Source: an uncultured bacterium (GTDB lineage Bacteria; Bacillota; Clostridia; Oscillospirales; Oscillospiraceae). Taken from it: a stretch of 16,167 bases of DNA. The DNA is taken from NCBI GenBank assembly GCA_905214155.1, contig CAJMLC010000024.1, forward strand, positions 1 to 16,167, written 5' to 3'. Numbering within the stretch: the stretch's first letter is position 1; every line of letters begins with the position of its first letter. This document shows positions 1-6,301 of this stretch, piece by piece. Below the pieces are notes generated by a model. It ran no database searches. It was given only the letters and a program-made list of their open reading frames with translations, and was not told the DNA's origin. The position numbers and the translations under genes are program-made.

Positions 1-30
1 AGCGGACGCAGTCCGATGAAAGTGAAAAGA

Positions 31-65
31 AGATCCCCGGCCCGGAGTTAGGGCTGGGGATCTTT
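31..65 (+). terminator. Probable terminator for a plus-strand gene left of the window
   Basis: A 13-bp stem (31-43 with 51-63, loop 44-50) is followed by a short T-rich run. One pair is G39-T55. This is a tolerated G-U wobble in a plus-strand transcript but a C-A mismatch in a minus-strand one, so plus-strand use is favoured. It probably ends a gene lying left of the window and convergent with the OadG-like gene. A short frame reading ADAVR followed by TGA at 17-19 could be that gene's tail, but this is too short to call. Confidence 0.6.
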
Positions 66-70
66 ATAGT

Positions 71-109
71 AAAAAAAGCGTCCCCGTTTCCGATGGAAAC
101 GGGGACGCT
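71..109 (-). terminator. Rho-independent terminator of the OadG-like gene
   Basis: There is a perfect 15-bp stem (77-91 with 95-109) with a 3-nt loop. On the minus strand it is followed directly by a run of seven T (71-77 as A on the plus strand). It starts 11 bases past the stop codon at 120-122. This is a textbook intrinsic terminator. Confidence 0.92.
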
Positions 110-119
110 ATGTATTCCG

Positions 120-473
120 TTATTCCTTGATCTCGCGGATCGAGATGAAGCGCAGCTCATTGAGCGGCTTGCCGAGCTTGTCGGCCACGATCGCCATGAG
201 CATCGCCGCCGTCTTATCCGGCACGTCGTGCAGCTTGATCTCGCCGGCGCTGCCCGGCGCCGCAGCCTTCGCTGCCGCAGGGGCCGCCGCGGGCGCTTCC
301 GCGGGCTTTGCCGCCTCGGCCTTCTTGTCGCGGTTCTGCATGATCCGGCCCGTAATCTTCGTCACGTACATCAGCAAAATCAGCCCAAAGAACACGACCG
401 CCATGCCCAGTACCACGATCAGCGCGGCGGTACCGACGGGAACGTCGATCATCGCCTGATTCACCAAAAACAT
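120..473 (-). CDS. OadG-like sodium-pump decarboxylase gamma-type membrane protein
   Basis: The 117-residue product has one N-terminal membrane helix (about residues 13-36), a basic stop-transfer stretch (KITGRIMQNRDKK), an Ala/Pro/Lys-rich flexible linker (about 50-77), and a short C-terminal domain ending FISIREIKE. This helix, linker and small-tail layout is that of the gamma subunit of biotin-dependent, sodium-pumping decarboxylases, which holds the complex at the membrane. The start is the ATG at 473, preceded by GGGAGGAGG at 8-nt spacing; the frame continues upstream but without a ribosome site. A terminator follows the stop. No alpha or beta subunit is in the window, so the partner is unknown. 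The gene follows the MATE gene by 94 bp on the same strand. Family assignment rests on architecture and the C-terminal signature. It could also be an orphan OadG-fold protein with no decarboxylase role. Confidence 0.75.
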   Translation of the reverse strand: MFLVNQAMIDVPVGTAALIVVLGMAVVFFGLILLMYVTKITGRIMQNRDKKAEAAKPAEAPAAAPAAAKAAAPGSAGEIKLHDVPDKTAAMLMAIVADKLGKPLNELRFISIREIKE

Positions 474-493
474 TTCGTATGCCTCCTCCCGGT

Positions 494-510
494 TTCGCAT
501 TCTCTGCGAA
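494..510. promoter_or_regulatory. Small inverted repeat in the OadG-like gene leader
   Basis: The hexamers TTCGCA and TGCGAA are perfectly complementary across a 5-nt loop. They lie 13 nt upstream of the Shine-Dalgarno run on the minus strand, between the candidate promoter and the ribosome site. It may be a leader hairpin or a protein site. No function is shown. Confidence 0.4.
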
Positions 511-516
511 TTTCCA

Positions 517-544
517 AGAATATCATACATCAATTTTTTGTTAA
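517..544 (-). promoter_or_regulatory. Candidate promoter of the OadG-like gene
   Basis: On the minus strand TTAACA (539-544) is followed after 16 nt by TATTCT (517-522), which carries an extended TGA just upstream. An overlapping TATGAT (522-527) is a competing -10 without a good -35. No terminator separates this gene from the MATE gene 94 bp upstream, so read-through from the MATE promoter is also possible. Confidence 0.4.
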
Positions 545-567
545 TTTGTGTTAAGGTTTCCGCTGCG

Positions 568-1950
568 TCAGGCCTTCTCGCCGTAGTCGTCGTCGGCCAT
601 GCGGCGCTCCGCCGTGCGGAGCGTTTTGCGCAGGAAGACGGCGCTCATTGCAAGGGCGACGAGCTCCGCGATCGGGAACGCGAGCCACACCAGCTCCAGC
701 CGCCCGGTCCGCGCGAGCAGCCACGCCGCCGGGAGCAGCACCACCAGCTGCCGCATTACCGAGCTGAGCAGCGAATAGAGCGGATCGCCGACGGCCTGAT
801 AGACCGACATGGCGACGACGTTGATGCCCGCGATCAGGAAGTGCGTGCCGATGATGCGCAGTGCCGTCGTGCCGATGGAGAGCATCGTCTCCGACGCGTC
901 GAACAGCTCCAGCAGCACATCGGGGATCAGCTCAAAGGCCGCAAAGCCCAGGATCATGATGCCGATGGCCGTGAAAATGCTGAGCTTGACCGTTTTCTTC
1001 ACGCGCTCCGGTTTGCGCGCGCCGTAGTTATAGGACAGAATCGGCACCATCGCGTTGTTCAGGCCGAAGACCGGCATGAAGATAAAGCTCTGCAGCTTGA
1101 AATACGCGCCGAAGACCGCCGTTGCCGTCGTGGTGAAGGCGATGAGGATCTTGTTCATGCCGAACGTCATGACCGAGCCGATCGAGCCCATGATGATCGA
1201 CGGCACGCCCACGCGGTAGATCTCGCCCGCTGTTTCATTGTGCCAGCGGATGAGCTTCGCGCGGATGTGAATTTCGGGATTTTTCTTCAGATTGACGAAC
1301 AGGCCGATGATGGCCGCGATGATCTGCCCGGCGACGGTCGCGATGGCGGCGCCCTTGACCTCGAGCCGCGGCAGGCCGAACCAGCCGAAGATGAGGATCG
1401 GGTCGAGCACGATGTTGATGACCGCGCCGATCAGCTGCGTCATCATCGAGAGCCTGGTCCGGCCCGTGGATTGCAGCAGCCGCTCAAAGCAGAACTGCGC
1501 AAAAATGCCGAACGAGAAGATCAGGCAGATCGACGCATAGTCCACGCCGTAGCCCACGATCTCCGCATCATGCGTCTGCGCGAGGAAGAACGGCCGCGAC
1601 AAAAACGCGCCGATCAGCGCGAACAGCACGTATGTACACCCGAACAGGAACATGCCCGTATTCGCGGCCCGGTCGACCTGCTCCTGCTGTTTGGCCCCGA
1701 GCGAGCGCGAGAGCAGCGCGTTCATACCGACCGCCGTGCCGGAGCCGAAGGCGATCATCAGATTCTGCAGCGGGAACGCCAGCGACACGGCGTTGAGCGC
1801 GTTTTCACTGATGCGCGAGACGAACACGCTGTCCACCACGTTGTAGAGCGCCTGCACCAGCATCGAGATCATCATCGGGATCGCCATATCGGCCAGCAGC
1901 TTGCCGACCGGCATCGTCCCCATTTTGTTTTCCGGAATTCTCTCTCCCAT
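568..1950 (-). CDS. MATE family multidrug/metabolite efflux transporter
   Basis: The 460-residue product is a polytopic membrane protein of normal MATE length, expected to have 12 helices in two halves. The N-terminal stretch reading MAIPMMISMLVQALYNVVDS is the classic MATE first helix. It continues with a conserved second segment (LAFPLQNLMIAFGSGTAVGM), and the second half shows FGLNNAMVPILSYNYGARKP, the matching signature. MATE proteins export cationic drugs and metabolites by sodium or proton antiport at the cytoplasmic membrane; the substrate cannot be read from sequence. The ATG at 1950 is preceded by AGGACAGGG and a strong promoter. An imperfect inverted repeat inside that promoter suggests repressor control. 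The OadG-like gene lies downstream with no obvious terminator between. Confidence 0.93.
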   Translation of the reverse strand: MGERIPENKMGTMPVGKLLADMAIPMMISMLVQALYNVVDSVFVSRISENALNAVSLAFPLQNLMIAFGSGTAVGMNALLSRSLGAKQQEQVDRAANTGMFLFGCTYVLFALIGAFLSRPFFLAQTHDAEIVGYGVDYASICLIFSFGIFAQFCFERLLQSTGRTRLSMMTQLIGAVINIVLDPILIFGWFGLPRLEVKGAAIATVAGQIIAAIIGLFVNLKKNPEIHIRAKLIRWHNETAGEIYRVGVPSIIMGSIGSVMTFGMNKILIAFTTTATAVFGAYFKLQSFIFMPVFGLNNAMVPILSYNYGARKPERVKKTVKLSIFTAIGIMILGFAAFELIPDVLLELFDASETMLSIGTTALRIIGTHFLIAGINVVAMSVYQAVGDPLYSLLSSVMRQLVVLLPAAWLLARTGRLELVWLAFPIAELVALAMSAVFLRKTLRTAERRMADDDYGEKA

Positions 1951-1995
1951 ATCCCTGTCCTGAACTTTCTGTCAAAAATATACACAATCCAGCCT

Positions 1996-2024
1996 AGTAT
2001 ACAGGCCCTTTATGGCCCTGTCAA
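1996..2024 (-). promoter_or_regulatory. Near-consensus SigA promoter of the MATE gene
   Basis: On the minus strand TTGACA (2019-2024) is followed by a 17-nt spacer and TATACT (1996-2001). This gives a transcript start near 1989 and a leader of about 40 nt. It is the closest match to the SigA consensus in the window and should be strong unless repressed. Confidence 0.85.
2001..2021. promoter_or_regulatory. Candidate operator between -35 and -10 of the MATE promoter
   Basis: Two 8-nt arms are complementary at seven positions around a 5-nt centre. They fill the promoter spacer and overlap both hexamers. A dyad placed there is the usual geometry for a repressor that blocks polymerase, such as a TetR- or MarR-type regulator of an efflux gene. 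The regulator is not in the window. The function is inference from position and symmetry. Confidence 0.45.
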
Positions 2025-2111
2025 GTCCCGTACATCCGATAACCGCTCGTTCCTAGGGTGTATCCGTGAAAAGTCACCTGCCCGCCATCATCAAGATAGC
2101 GTGCGGCGCGG

Positions 2112-2156
2112 CGGTTCTTTTCTTTCTCAAAGAAGAGAACGAAAAGAATGGGGGCG
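2112..2156 (-). repeat. Polypyrimidine/polypurine hairpin repeat, copy 1
   Basis: On the minus strand this reads CCCATTCTTTTCGTTCTCTT followed by TTGAGAAAGAAAAGAACCG. It can fold by pairing TTCTTTTC with GAAAAGAA. A close relative in the opposite orientation lies at 10899-10936. It sits in the gene-free stretch 1951-2416, which apart from the MATE promoter holds only repeats. Confidence 0.7.
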
Positions 2157-2189
2157 CAAAAAGCACAGATTGGCTTTCGCCAACCTGAC

Positions 2190-2243
2190 AATCCCTCCGT
2201 CATTTGCTTCGCAAATGCCACCTCCCTTTACACAAGGGAGGCT
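2190..2243 (+). repeat. Two-stem-loop CTCCC repeat unit, subtype A, copy 1
   Basis: The unit begins AATCCCTCCGT. It continues with a perfect 7-bp hairpin CATTTGC-TTC-GCAAATG (2201-2217) and a CCA spacer. It ends with an 8-bp hairpin CCTCCCTT-TACAC-AAGGGAGG (2221-2241). A second subtype-A unit lies inverted at 6145-6197. A small separate hairpin TTGGC-TTTC-GCCAA (2170-2183) lies just before it. Confidence 0.75.
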
Positions 2244-2262
2244 ATCTGCTGCGGCGGGGACA

Positions 2263-2334
2263 GGCGACCATTGGTCGCCCCTACGTTCACCACGGAAGTG
2301 CGATCAAATTCGTAGGGGCGGGCATTGCCCGCCC
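2263..2334. repeat. Head-to-head pair of GTAGGGG palindromic elements
   Basis: Two palindromes, GGCGACCATTGGTCGCC (2263-2279) and GGGCGGGCATTGCCCGCCC (2316-2334), face each other. Between them GCCCCTACG (2277-2285) and CGTAGGGGC (2311-2319) are complementary, so the pair could also form one larger hairpin. Elements with the same CCCCTAC tail occur at 11081-11108 and 11137-11164. The pair is inserted between two CTCCC units. Confidence 0.75.
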
Positions 2335-2337
2335 GAC

Positions 2338-2383
2338 AATCCCTCAGGCGCTGCGCACCAGCTCCCTTTACACAAGGGAGCCT
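2338..2383 (+). repeat. Two-stem-loop CTCCC repeat unit, subtype B, copy 1
   Basis: It begins AATCCCTCAGG, has a short GC-rich centre (GCGCTGCGC) where subtype A has the CATTTGC hairpin, then CCA. It ends with an 8-bp hairpin GCTCCCTT-TACAC-AAGGGAGC (2361-2381). The final hairpin loop is identical to that of the subtype-A unit 120 bp upstream. Confidence 0.7.
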
Positions 2384-2385
2384 TC

Positions 2386-2407
2386 GGGCCGATGACGGCA
2401 TCGGCCC
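2386..2407. repeat. GGGCCGATG palindrome, copy 1
   Basis: A perfect 9-bp stem GGGCCGATG/CATCGGCCC has a 4-nt loop (ACGG). It lies 9 bp past the stop of the EEP gene on the minus strand, so it could act as its transcript end, although no T-run follows. The same arms with a different loop (CGGG) recur at 11137-11158. Confidence 0.7.
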
Positions 2408-2416
2408 GTTCGTATT

Positions 2417-3496
2417 TCAAGATACATCCGTCAGGCGGAAGGTCATGCGCACGGGGTTATGGTCAGAATTTTCAAAGCCAAGATCCACGACCTCGCTGTC
2501 CACAACCTCGATGTTCGGCGAGACCAAGAAGCCGTCCACGGTCAGCCGCAGCTGCCCCTCGGCATACGGCCCATCGGCATTTCTGCAAGAGGCCACAGGG
2601 TCTTCCGGGTCGACCGGCGCAATGAGCCGGATGTCCGTCGCCTCGATGAGATCGGTGCGGATCGGCTGCGCCCACGTATAATCGCCGGTGTCGACGCCGA
2701 AATACTGCGTGCTCCCGCCGGGGAGCAGATCCTTGTTGAAATCGCCGCCGCCCACGACGTAGTTGCCCGCCTCATATTCCGCCTGCATATCCGCCAGGAG
2801 CAGCTCGAGCTGTTCGTCGGCGATCGTTCCGTCGGAGGAATAGGCCGAGAGGTGCAGGTCGTAGAGCACCAATTCTCGTCCGTTTTCCACCGGTACGCGC
2901 GACACACTGTAGCAGCGGTCAAGGTCCAGCAGCTTCGTGAACCCCGTCTCCACCGGCAGGCTCCGCCGCACCGCGCTCTGCACGTCAAATTCCGTCAGCA
3001 TCAAAAGTCCCGACCGGCTCGCGCCGTGCGGGTGGCGGAATGGATAGAGCAAAAACGGCGAATCATAATTCACGGCAAAGACCGACGAATGACCGGGGAG
3101 CGCCGCATAGAGCCATTCCCGCTCGTCGATATGGTAGGTGCGCGTGGAGTCAAAGTCGACTTCCTGCAGGAAATAGACATCCGCCGCCTGCTCCTGCACG
3201 CGCGCGGCGATCTCGTCGAGATTGGTTTTCAGACGTTCCTCGCTCCAGGCCCATGACTCTGTGCCGCCGTCCATGAAGAAGCCGTAATCGTCCTCATAGG
3301 CGCCGAAGCCGAGGTTCCATGTCAGCGCGCGATATTCCACGCCCGTCTCTGCCGTCCGCGCGGAGCCCTCCGCAGGCGTCAGCTGCTGGTTGTCTTCGAT
3401 CCGGTGATAGTCGAGGAAGACGTATGCCACATAGCCGCCCGCGAGCACCAGCAGCACCAGCAGCACGATAATCAGAATTTTCCAGAACTTTTTCAT
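2417..3496 (-). CDS. Membrane-anchored endonuclease/exonuclease/phosphatase family protein
   Basis: The 359-residue protein starts with a lysine pair and one long hydrophobic helix (about residues 6-28) without a clear cleavage site, so it is likely anchored with its catalytic domain outside. The EEP fold is recognisable from its motifs in order: WN61LGFG, LQE112VD, YD213LH215LS, GGD252FN254KD and SD345H346N. These are the metal, phosphate and general acid/base positions of the DNase I/sphingomyelinase/inositol-phosphatase superfamily, and all look intact. The substrate (nucleic acid, phospholipid or sugar phosphate) cannot be told. The ATG at 3496 has GAGGGG 8 nt upstream; an upstream TTG in the same frame has no better site. 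It is divergent from the CmpB-like operon and shares its -35 box. Confidence 0.88.
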   Translation of the reverse strand: MKKFWKILIIVLLVLLVLAGGYVAYVFLDYHRIEDNQQLTPAEGSARTAETGVEYRALTWNLGFGAYEDDYGFFMDGGTESWAWSEERLKTNLDEIAARVQEQAADVYFLQEVDFDSTRTYHIDEREWLYAALPGHSSVFAVNYDSPFLLYPFRHPHGASRSGLLMLTEFDVQSAVRRSLPVETGFTKLLDLDRCYSVSRVPVENGRELVLYDLHLSAYSSDGTIADEQLELLLADMQAEYEAGNYVVGGGDFNKDLLPGGSTQYFGVDTGDYTWAQPIRTDLIEATDIRLIAPVDPEDPVASCRNADGPYAEGQLRLTVDGFLVSPNIEVVDSEVVDLGFENSDHNPVRMTFRLTDVS

Positions 3497-3527
3497 AAGC
3501 AAAACCCCTCAAATTTCTTCTGCTTCT

Positions 3528-3556
3528 ATCATACCCGATTCACGCCGGAATTGCAA
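3528..3556 (-). promoter_or_regulatory. Promoter of the EEP gene
   Basis: On the minus strand TTGCAA (3551-3556), a 17-nt spacer and TATGAT (3528-3533) form a good SigA promoter. The leader is about 25 nt. The -35 hexamer is its own reverse complement and is also the -35 of the divergent promoter. Confidence 0.75.
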
Positions 3557-3579
3557 TCCGCCGCAAAACATGCTATGCT
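3551..3579 (+). promoter_or_regulatory. Promoter of the CmpB-like/SLH-transglutaminase operon
   Basis: On the plus strand TTGCAA (3551-3556), a 17-nt spacer ending TGC (extended -10) and TATGCT (3574-3579) lie 18 nt before the start codon. The short leader leaves little room beyond the ribosome site. The -35 is shared with the EEP gene promoter. Confidence 0.8.
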
Positions 3580-3597
3580 GTTGCACGGAGGGATCTT

Positions 3598-4347
3598 ATG
3601 ACAAAATATCAGGTATTTTTAATTATTGTATTTCTGTTTTTCTTCGGCTCCGGCGGCGGCTGGGTGCTGGAGCTGTTCTTCCGCCGCTTCTTCTCCGGCG
3701 CGAATCCGGAGCGCAAATGGCTGAACCCTGGCTTTCTCTTCGGCCCCTGCGTGCCGCTTTACGGCTTCGGCACGGTGGTGCTGTTCGTGCTCAGCGAGTT
3801 TGAGAGCCAGATCTTCGGCCAGTTTGGCGGCAGCTGGTGGTACTATCTTGTGATGTTCTTCGGCATGGCCCTCGCGATGACGGCGCTGGAATACATCGCG
3901 GGCCTGATGAGCCTGAAGGTCATGCACCTGCGCCTCTGGGACTATACGAACTGCTGGGGCAACATTCAGGGCCTGATCTGCCCGCTGTTTACGTTCTTCT
4001 GGGGCGTGCTCGCTGCGCTCTACTATTTCCTGCTCTATCCGCAGCTGCGGAAGCTCGTGGTCTGGTTCGTGGCGCATCCGCTGTTTTCATTTATCGTGGG
4101 CGTCTGCTTCGGCATTTTCCTGATCGACTTTGCCTTCTCGCTCCACCTTGGCACAGCCCTGCGCAAGCGCGCCGTGGAGTTTGACAAGAGCGTCGAGTCC
4201 ATCGATCTGCAGGCCATTCAGCGCCGCCTGCAAAAGCGCGGCGGCTTCTTCCGCTTCACCTCGATCAAGCCCCTCACCGAGCGCATCGACGCCTTCGACG
4301 AATTCCTGCACCGCAAGCCCGGTAAAAACGCCACCGCTGCAAAATAA
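3598..4347 (+). CDS. CmpB-type putative ABC-transporter membrane protein (PF06541-like)
   Basis: The 249-residue protein has about five membrane segments (roughly residues 6-30, 41-66, 80-106, 118-150 and 156-187) and a basic cytoplasmic tail. It shows the signatures I associate with the putative type IV ABC-transporter (CmpB) family: GWVLELFFRR, NPGFLFGPCVPLYGFG, ALEYIAGLM and LRLWDYTNCWGNIQG. Its biochemical role is not established, and no ATPase partner is nearby. The ATG at 3598 has GGAGGG at 5-nt spacing. The stop lies 22 nt before the start of the secreted SLH/transglutaminase-like gene, so the two are probably co-transcribed. That suggests an envelope role, perhaps in placing or processing the neighbour's substrate. 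This last point is inference. Confidence 0.85.
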   Translation: MTKYQVFLIIVFLFFFGSGGGWVLELFFRRFFSGANPERKWLNPGFLFGPCVPLYGFGTVVLFVLSEFESQIFGQFGGSWWYYLVMFFGMALAMTALEYIAGLMSLKVMHLRLWDYTNCWGNIQGLICPLFTFFWGVLAALYYFLLYPQLRKLVVWFVAHPLFSFIVGVCFGIFLIDFAFSLHLGTALRKRAVEFDKSVESIDLQAIQRRLQKRGGFFRFTSIKPLTERIDAFDEFLHRKPGKNATAAK

Positions 4348-4369
4348 ATCGAAAAGAGGAGCTGATCCG

Positions 4370-6124
4370 ATGAAAAAGCTGCTTGCTCTCATCCTTGCTG
4401 CGACGCTGCTGCTCGGCTGCGCCGTCACCGCGCAGGCCGCAGATCCCCGCAAGGCAGAGGCCGCTGCGGTGCTCTATGACCTTGGCCTCTTCCAGGGCAC
4501 GGGCACGAATGCCGACGGCACGCCCGATTTCAGCCTTGACCGCGCGGCAAAGCGCGCCGAGGGCGTGACGCTCCTTGTCCGCCTGCTCGGCATCGACGAG
4601 GAAACACTGAAAAACGCCTCCGACGCACCGTTCACCGACGTGCCGGGGTGGGCAAAGCCCTATGTCAACTTCGCCTACGAAAACGACCTGACGAAGGGCG
4701 TCAGCGCCGACAAGCTCGGCGCGAACGGCGCCGTCACCGCCGCGCAGTATCTGACGTTCGTCCTCCGTGCGATGGGCTACGTGTCCGGCGAGGATTTCGA
4801 CTGGAGCGCCGCCTGGGCCCTGACCGACCGCCTCGGCATCACGCACGGCGAATACAACGCGAAGACAAACAAGTCCTTCCGGCGCGGCGACGCGGCGCTC
4901 GTCTCGGCCTGCGCGCTGAAGGCCGCGTGCAAAAACGGCAAAACGCTCTATGAAAACATCTTCGGCAAGCGTCTGCCGGACGACCTGCGCGCGCAGCTCT
5001 CCGCCCTCGCGGGCGAGACGGCCCGCCGCGACACGTCCAAGGCCGCGGACGGCTATGCTTCTTACCTCGACGAACTGGATCTCCCGGCTATTTTGGGCCA
5101 GCCGCAGTATTCGCAGAAGCAGATCCGCGCAATGCAGGACTACACGCTCGACCAGCTCAAGGACGCGATCTACACCGTCCCTGACATGATCCAATACCTT
5201 GTCGAGACAAACTACGGTGAAAACCCCATCTGGGAAAACGACATCCATTTCAGCGACGGCAGCTATACATGGGCCATCAACAAATCCGCCTCCGGGGCGC
5301 TGGCCTCCGACTGCCCGAGCTGCGGCGCGGTCTCGAATCTGACGCGCTATATCCTCGAAGGGGACTATGACGACAGCGGCTACATCCTCTGGGGCACGTA
5401 TGACAAGGACAAAAACGAGACAAACGGCGGCCATGTCATCAATTTCTATCAGATCGGCAATCAGTATGTGACGTTCGACTATACGAGCGTCAGCGGCGGC
5501 AGCTTCCGCCCGAACGACACGAACTGCTGGGTCGTCGGCAGCACAAAGGCCATCGCCGAGCAAGCCCGCAAGCAGGAGACTGACGCCTACACCATCCATA
5601 CCATTGTCCTCGACCGCGGCGCGTACCGGATGCAGCTCCCGCTTGGATGGCGGAACAAAAAGACGGACAAGAGCTGCTATTTCACCGCCGGAGCCTATCG
5701 CTACGACGCGGAGCTGCTCTATCAGGACGCCGACTGGCAGCAGTCCTGCCCGAGCTTTGAATATCATCCGTTCTTCGACGATTCCGTCTCCATGGACGAG
5801 AGCCGCTATCCCGACTGGGCCTTCGACGGCACGACCGACGAATACGGCACGCCGTCCGATGTTGCGGGACTCTGCATCTACTATCGCGGCTTCACGATCG
5901 AGCCGGGCTATCGCTTCGGCCCGATCGAAGAAGGGCAGACCATTCAGGTCTATCTGGACGGCGTCCGCCAGACGAATTTCACACTGCAGAACAGCAGCCC
6001 GGCCACCTGCCGCCTAAGCGTGCGGGACGACGGCACCATCGTCTGCGGCCGCGCCAGCGCGGATACGACCATCTACATCCGCTGCGGCACGTCGGAGGGC
6101 CGCTACATCCTCGGCGGGCCCTGA
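4370..6124 (+). CDS. Secreted SLH-domain protein with transglutaminase-like region
   Basis: The 584-residue protein starts MKKLLALILAATLLLGCAVT and continues AQAADP. It could be cut by signal peptidase I after AQA, or lipidated at C17 of LLGC. Residues 26-200 look like S-layer homology repeats (FTDVPGWAKPYVNFAYENDL and flanking segments), which bind cell-wall polymers. The middle region carries SDC315PSC318GAVSNLTRYIL, then GGH355VINFYQ and YVTFD370YTSV. The C318-H355-D370 order and the 15-residue His-Asp step match transglutaminase/papain-like enzymes, which could cut or crosslink peptides. The catalytic assignment is mine from motif spacing; C315 is an alternative nucleophile. The last 180 residues are not recognised. 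AGAGGAG precedes the ATG at 4370 by 8 nt. It is second in the operon after the CmpB-like gene. Confidence 0.8.
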   Translation: MKKLLALILAATLLLGCAVTAQAADPRKAEAAAVLYDLGLFQGTGTNADGTPDFSLDRAAKRAEGVTLLVRLLGIDEETLKNASDAPFTDVPGWAKPYVNFAYENDLTKGVSADKLGANGAVTAAQYLTFVLRAMGYVSGEDFDWSAAWALTDRLGITHGEYNAKTNKSFRRGDAALVSACALKAACKNGKTLYENIFGKRLPDDLRAQLSALAGETARRDTSKAADGYASYLDELDLPAILGQPQYSQKQIRAMQDYTLDQLKDAIYTVPDMIQYLVETNYGENPIWENDIHFSDGSYTWAINKSASGALASDCPSCGAVSNLTRYILEGDYDDSGYILWGTYDKDKNETNGGHVINFYQIGNQYVTFDYTSVSGGSFRPNDTNCWVVGSTKAIAEQARKQETDAYTIHTIVLDRGAYRMQLPLGWRNKKTDKSCYFTAGAYRYDAELLYQDADWQQSCPSFEYHPFFDDSVSMDESRYPDWAFDGTTDEYGTPSDVAGLCIYYRGFTIEPGYRFGPIEEGQTIQVYLDGVRQTNFTLQNSSPATCRLSVRDDGTIVCGRASADTTIYIRCGTSEGRYILGGP

Positions 6125-6144
6125 CCCAGCTTCAGCGGACAAAG

Positions 6145-6197
6145 CCTCCCCTTAACAGGGGAGGTGGCATTTGCGAGCAAATGACGGAGAGGTTTTC
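6145..6197 (-). repeat. Two-stem-loop CTCCC repeat unit, subtype A, copy 2
   Basis: Read on the minus strand it has the same order as copy 1: AACCTCTCCGT, hairpin CATTTGC/GCAAATG (6168-6183), CCA, then hairpin CCTCCCCT/AGGGGAGG (6145-6164). It starts 21 bp after the stop of the SLH/transglutaminase-like gene, and its first stem-loop may serve as that operon's terminator. Confidence 0.75.
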
Positions 6198-6211
6198 GAA
6201 ATCGTTACATT

Positions 6212-6266
6212 CAAACCTCTCAGTCGCGGCAAGCCGCGCCAGCTCCCCTTTCATAAGGGGAGCCTT
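6212..6266 (+). repeat. Two-stem-loop CTCCC repeat unit, subtype B, copy 2
   Basis: It begins AAACCTCTCAGT, has a 6-bp hairpin CGCGGC-AA-GCCGCG (6225-6238), then CCA and a 9-bp hairpin GCTCCCCTT-TCAT-AAGGGGAGC (6242-6263), ending CTTT. With the inverted subtype-A unit it makes a 120-bp inverted pair. The outer arms GAGAGGTTT (6187-6195) and AAACCTCTC (6213-6221) are complementary. Confidence 0.75.
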
Positions 6267-6301
6267 TGGCCCGATGAGCGTGTCGTTCCCTCCAATGGTT
6301 C

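Noticed and set aside
2021..2221. A small minus-strand frame (66 codons) in the repeat-rich gap
   Set aside because: It is built from the hairpin repeats and the MATE promoter region. Frames of this type arise from repeats and are often annotated by mistake.
2190..2400. CRISPR-like array, suggested by the repeated CTCCCTTTACACAAGGGAG
   Set aside because: Only two copies are present, separated by other palindromes rather than by regular unique spacers, and there are no cas genes.
538..2625. A 695-codon open frame on the plus strand rich in Arg, His, Asp and Gln
   Set aside because: It is antisense to the well-supported MATE gene. The composition is the usual shadow of GC-rich coding sequence, it runs through the repeats, and it has no domain.
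4274..5767. A 497-codon minus-strand frame opposite the SLH/transglutaminase-like gene
   Set aside because: It is a shadow frame of biased composition that crosses the operon junction. No ribosome site or recognisable domain was found.
6125..6300. Riboswitch or structured leader upstream of the flavodiiron gene
   Set aside because: The structures lie upstream of the promoter and belong to the CTCCC repeat family, so they are not in the leader transcript.
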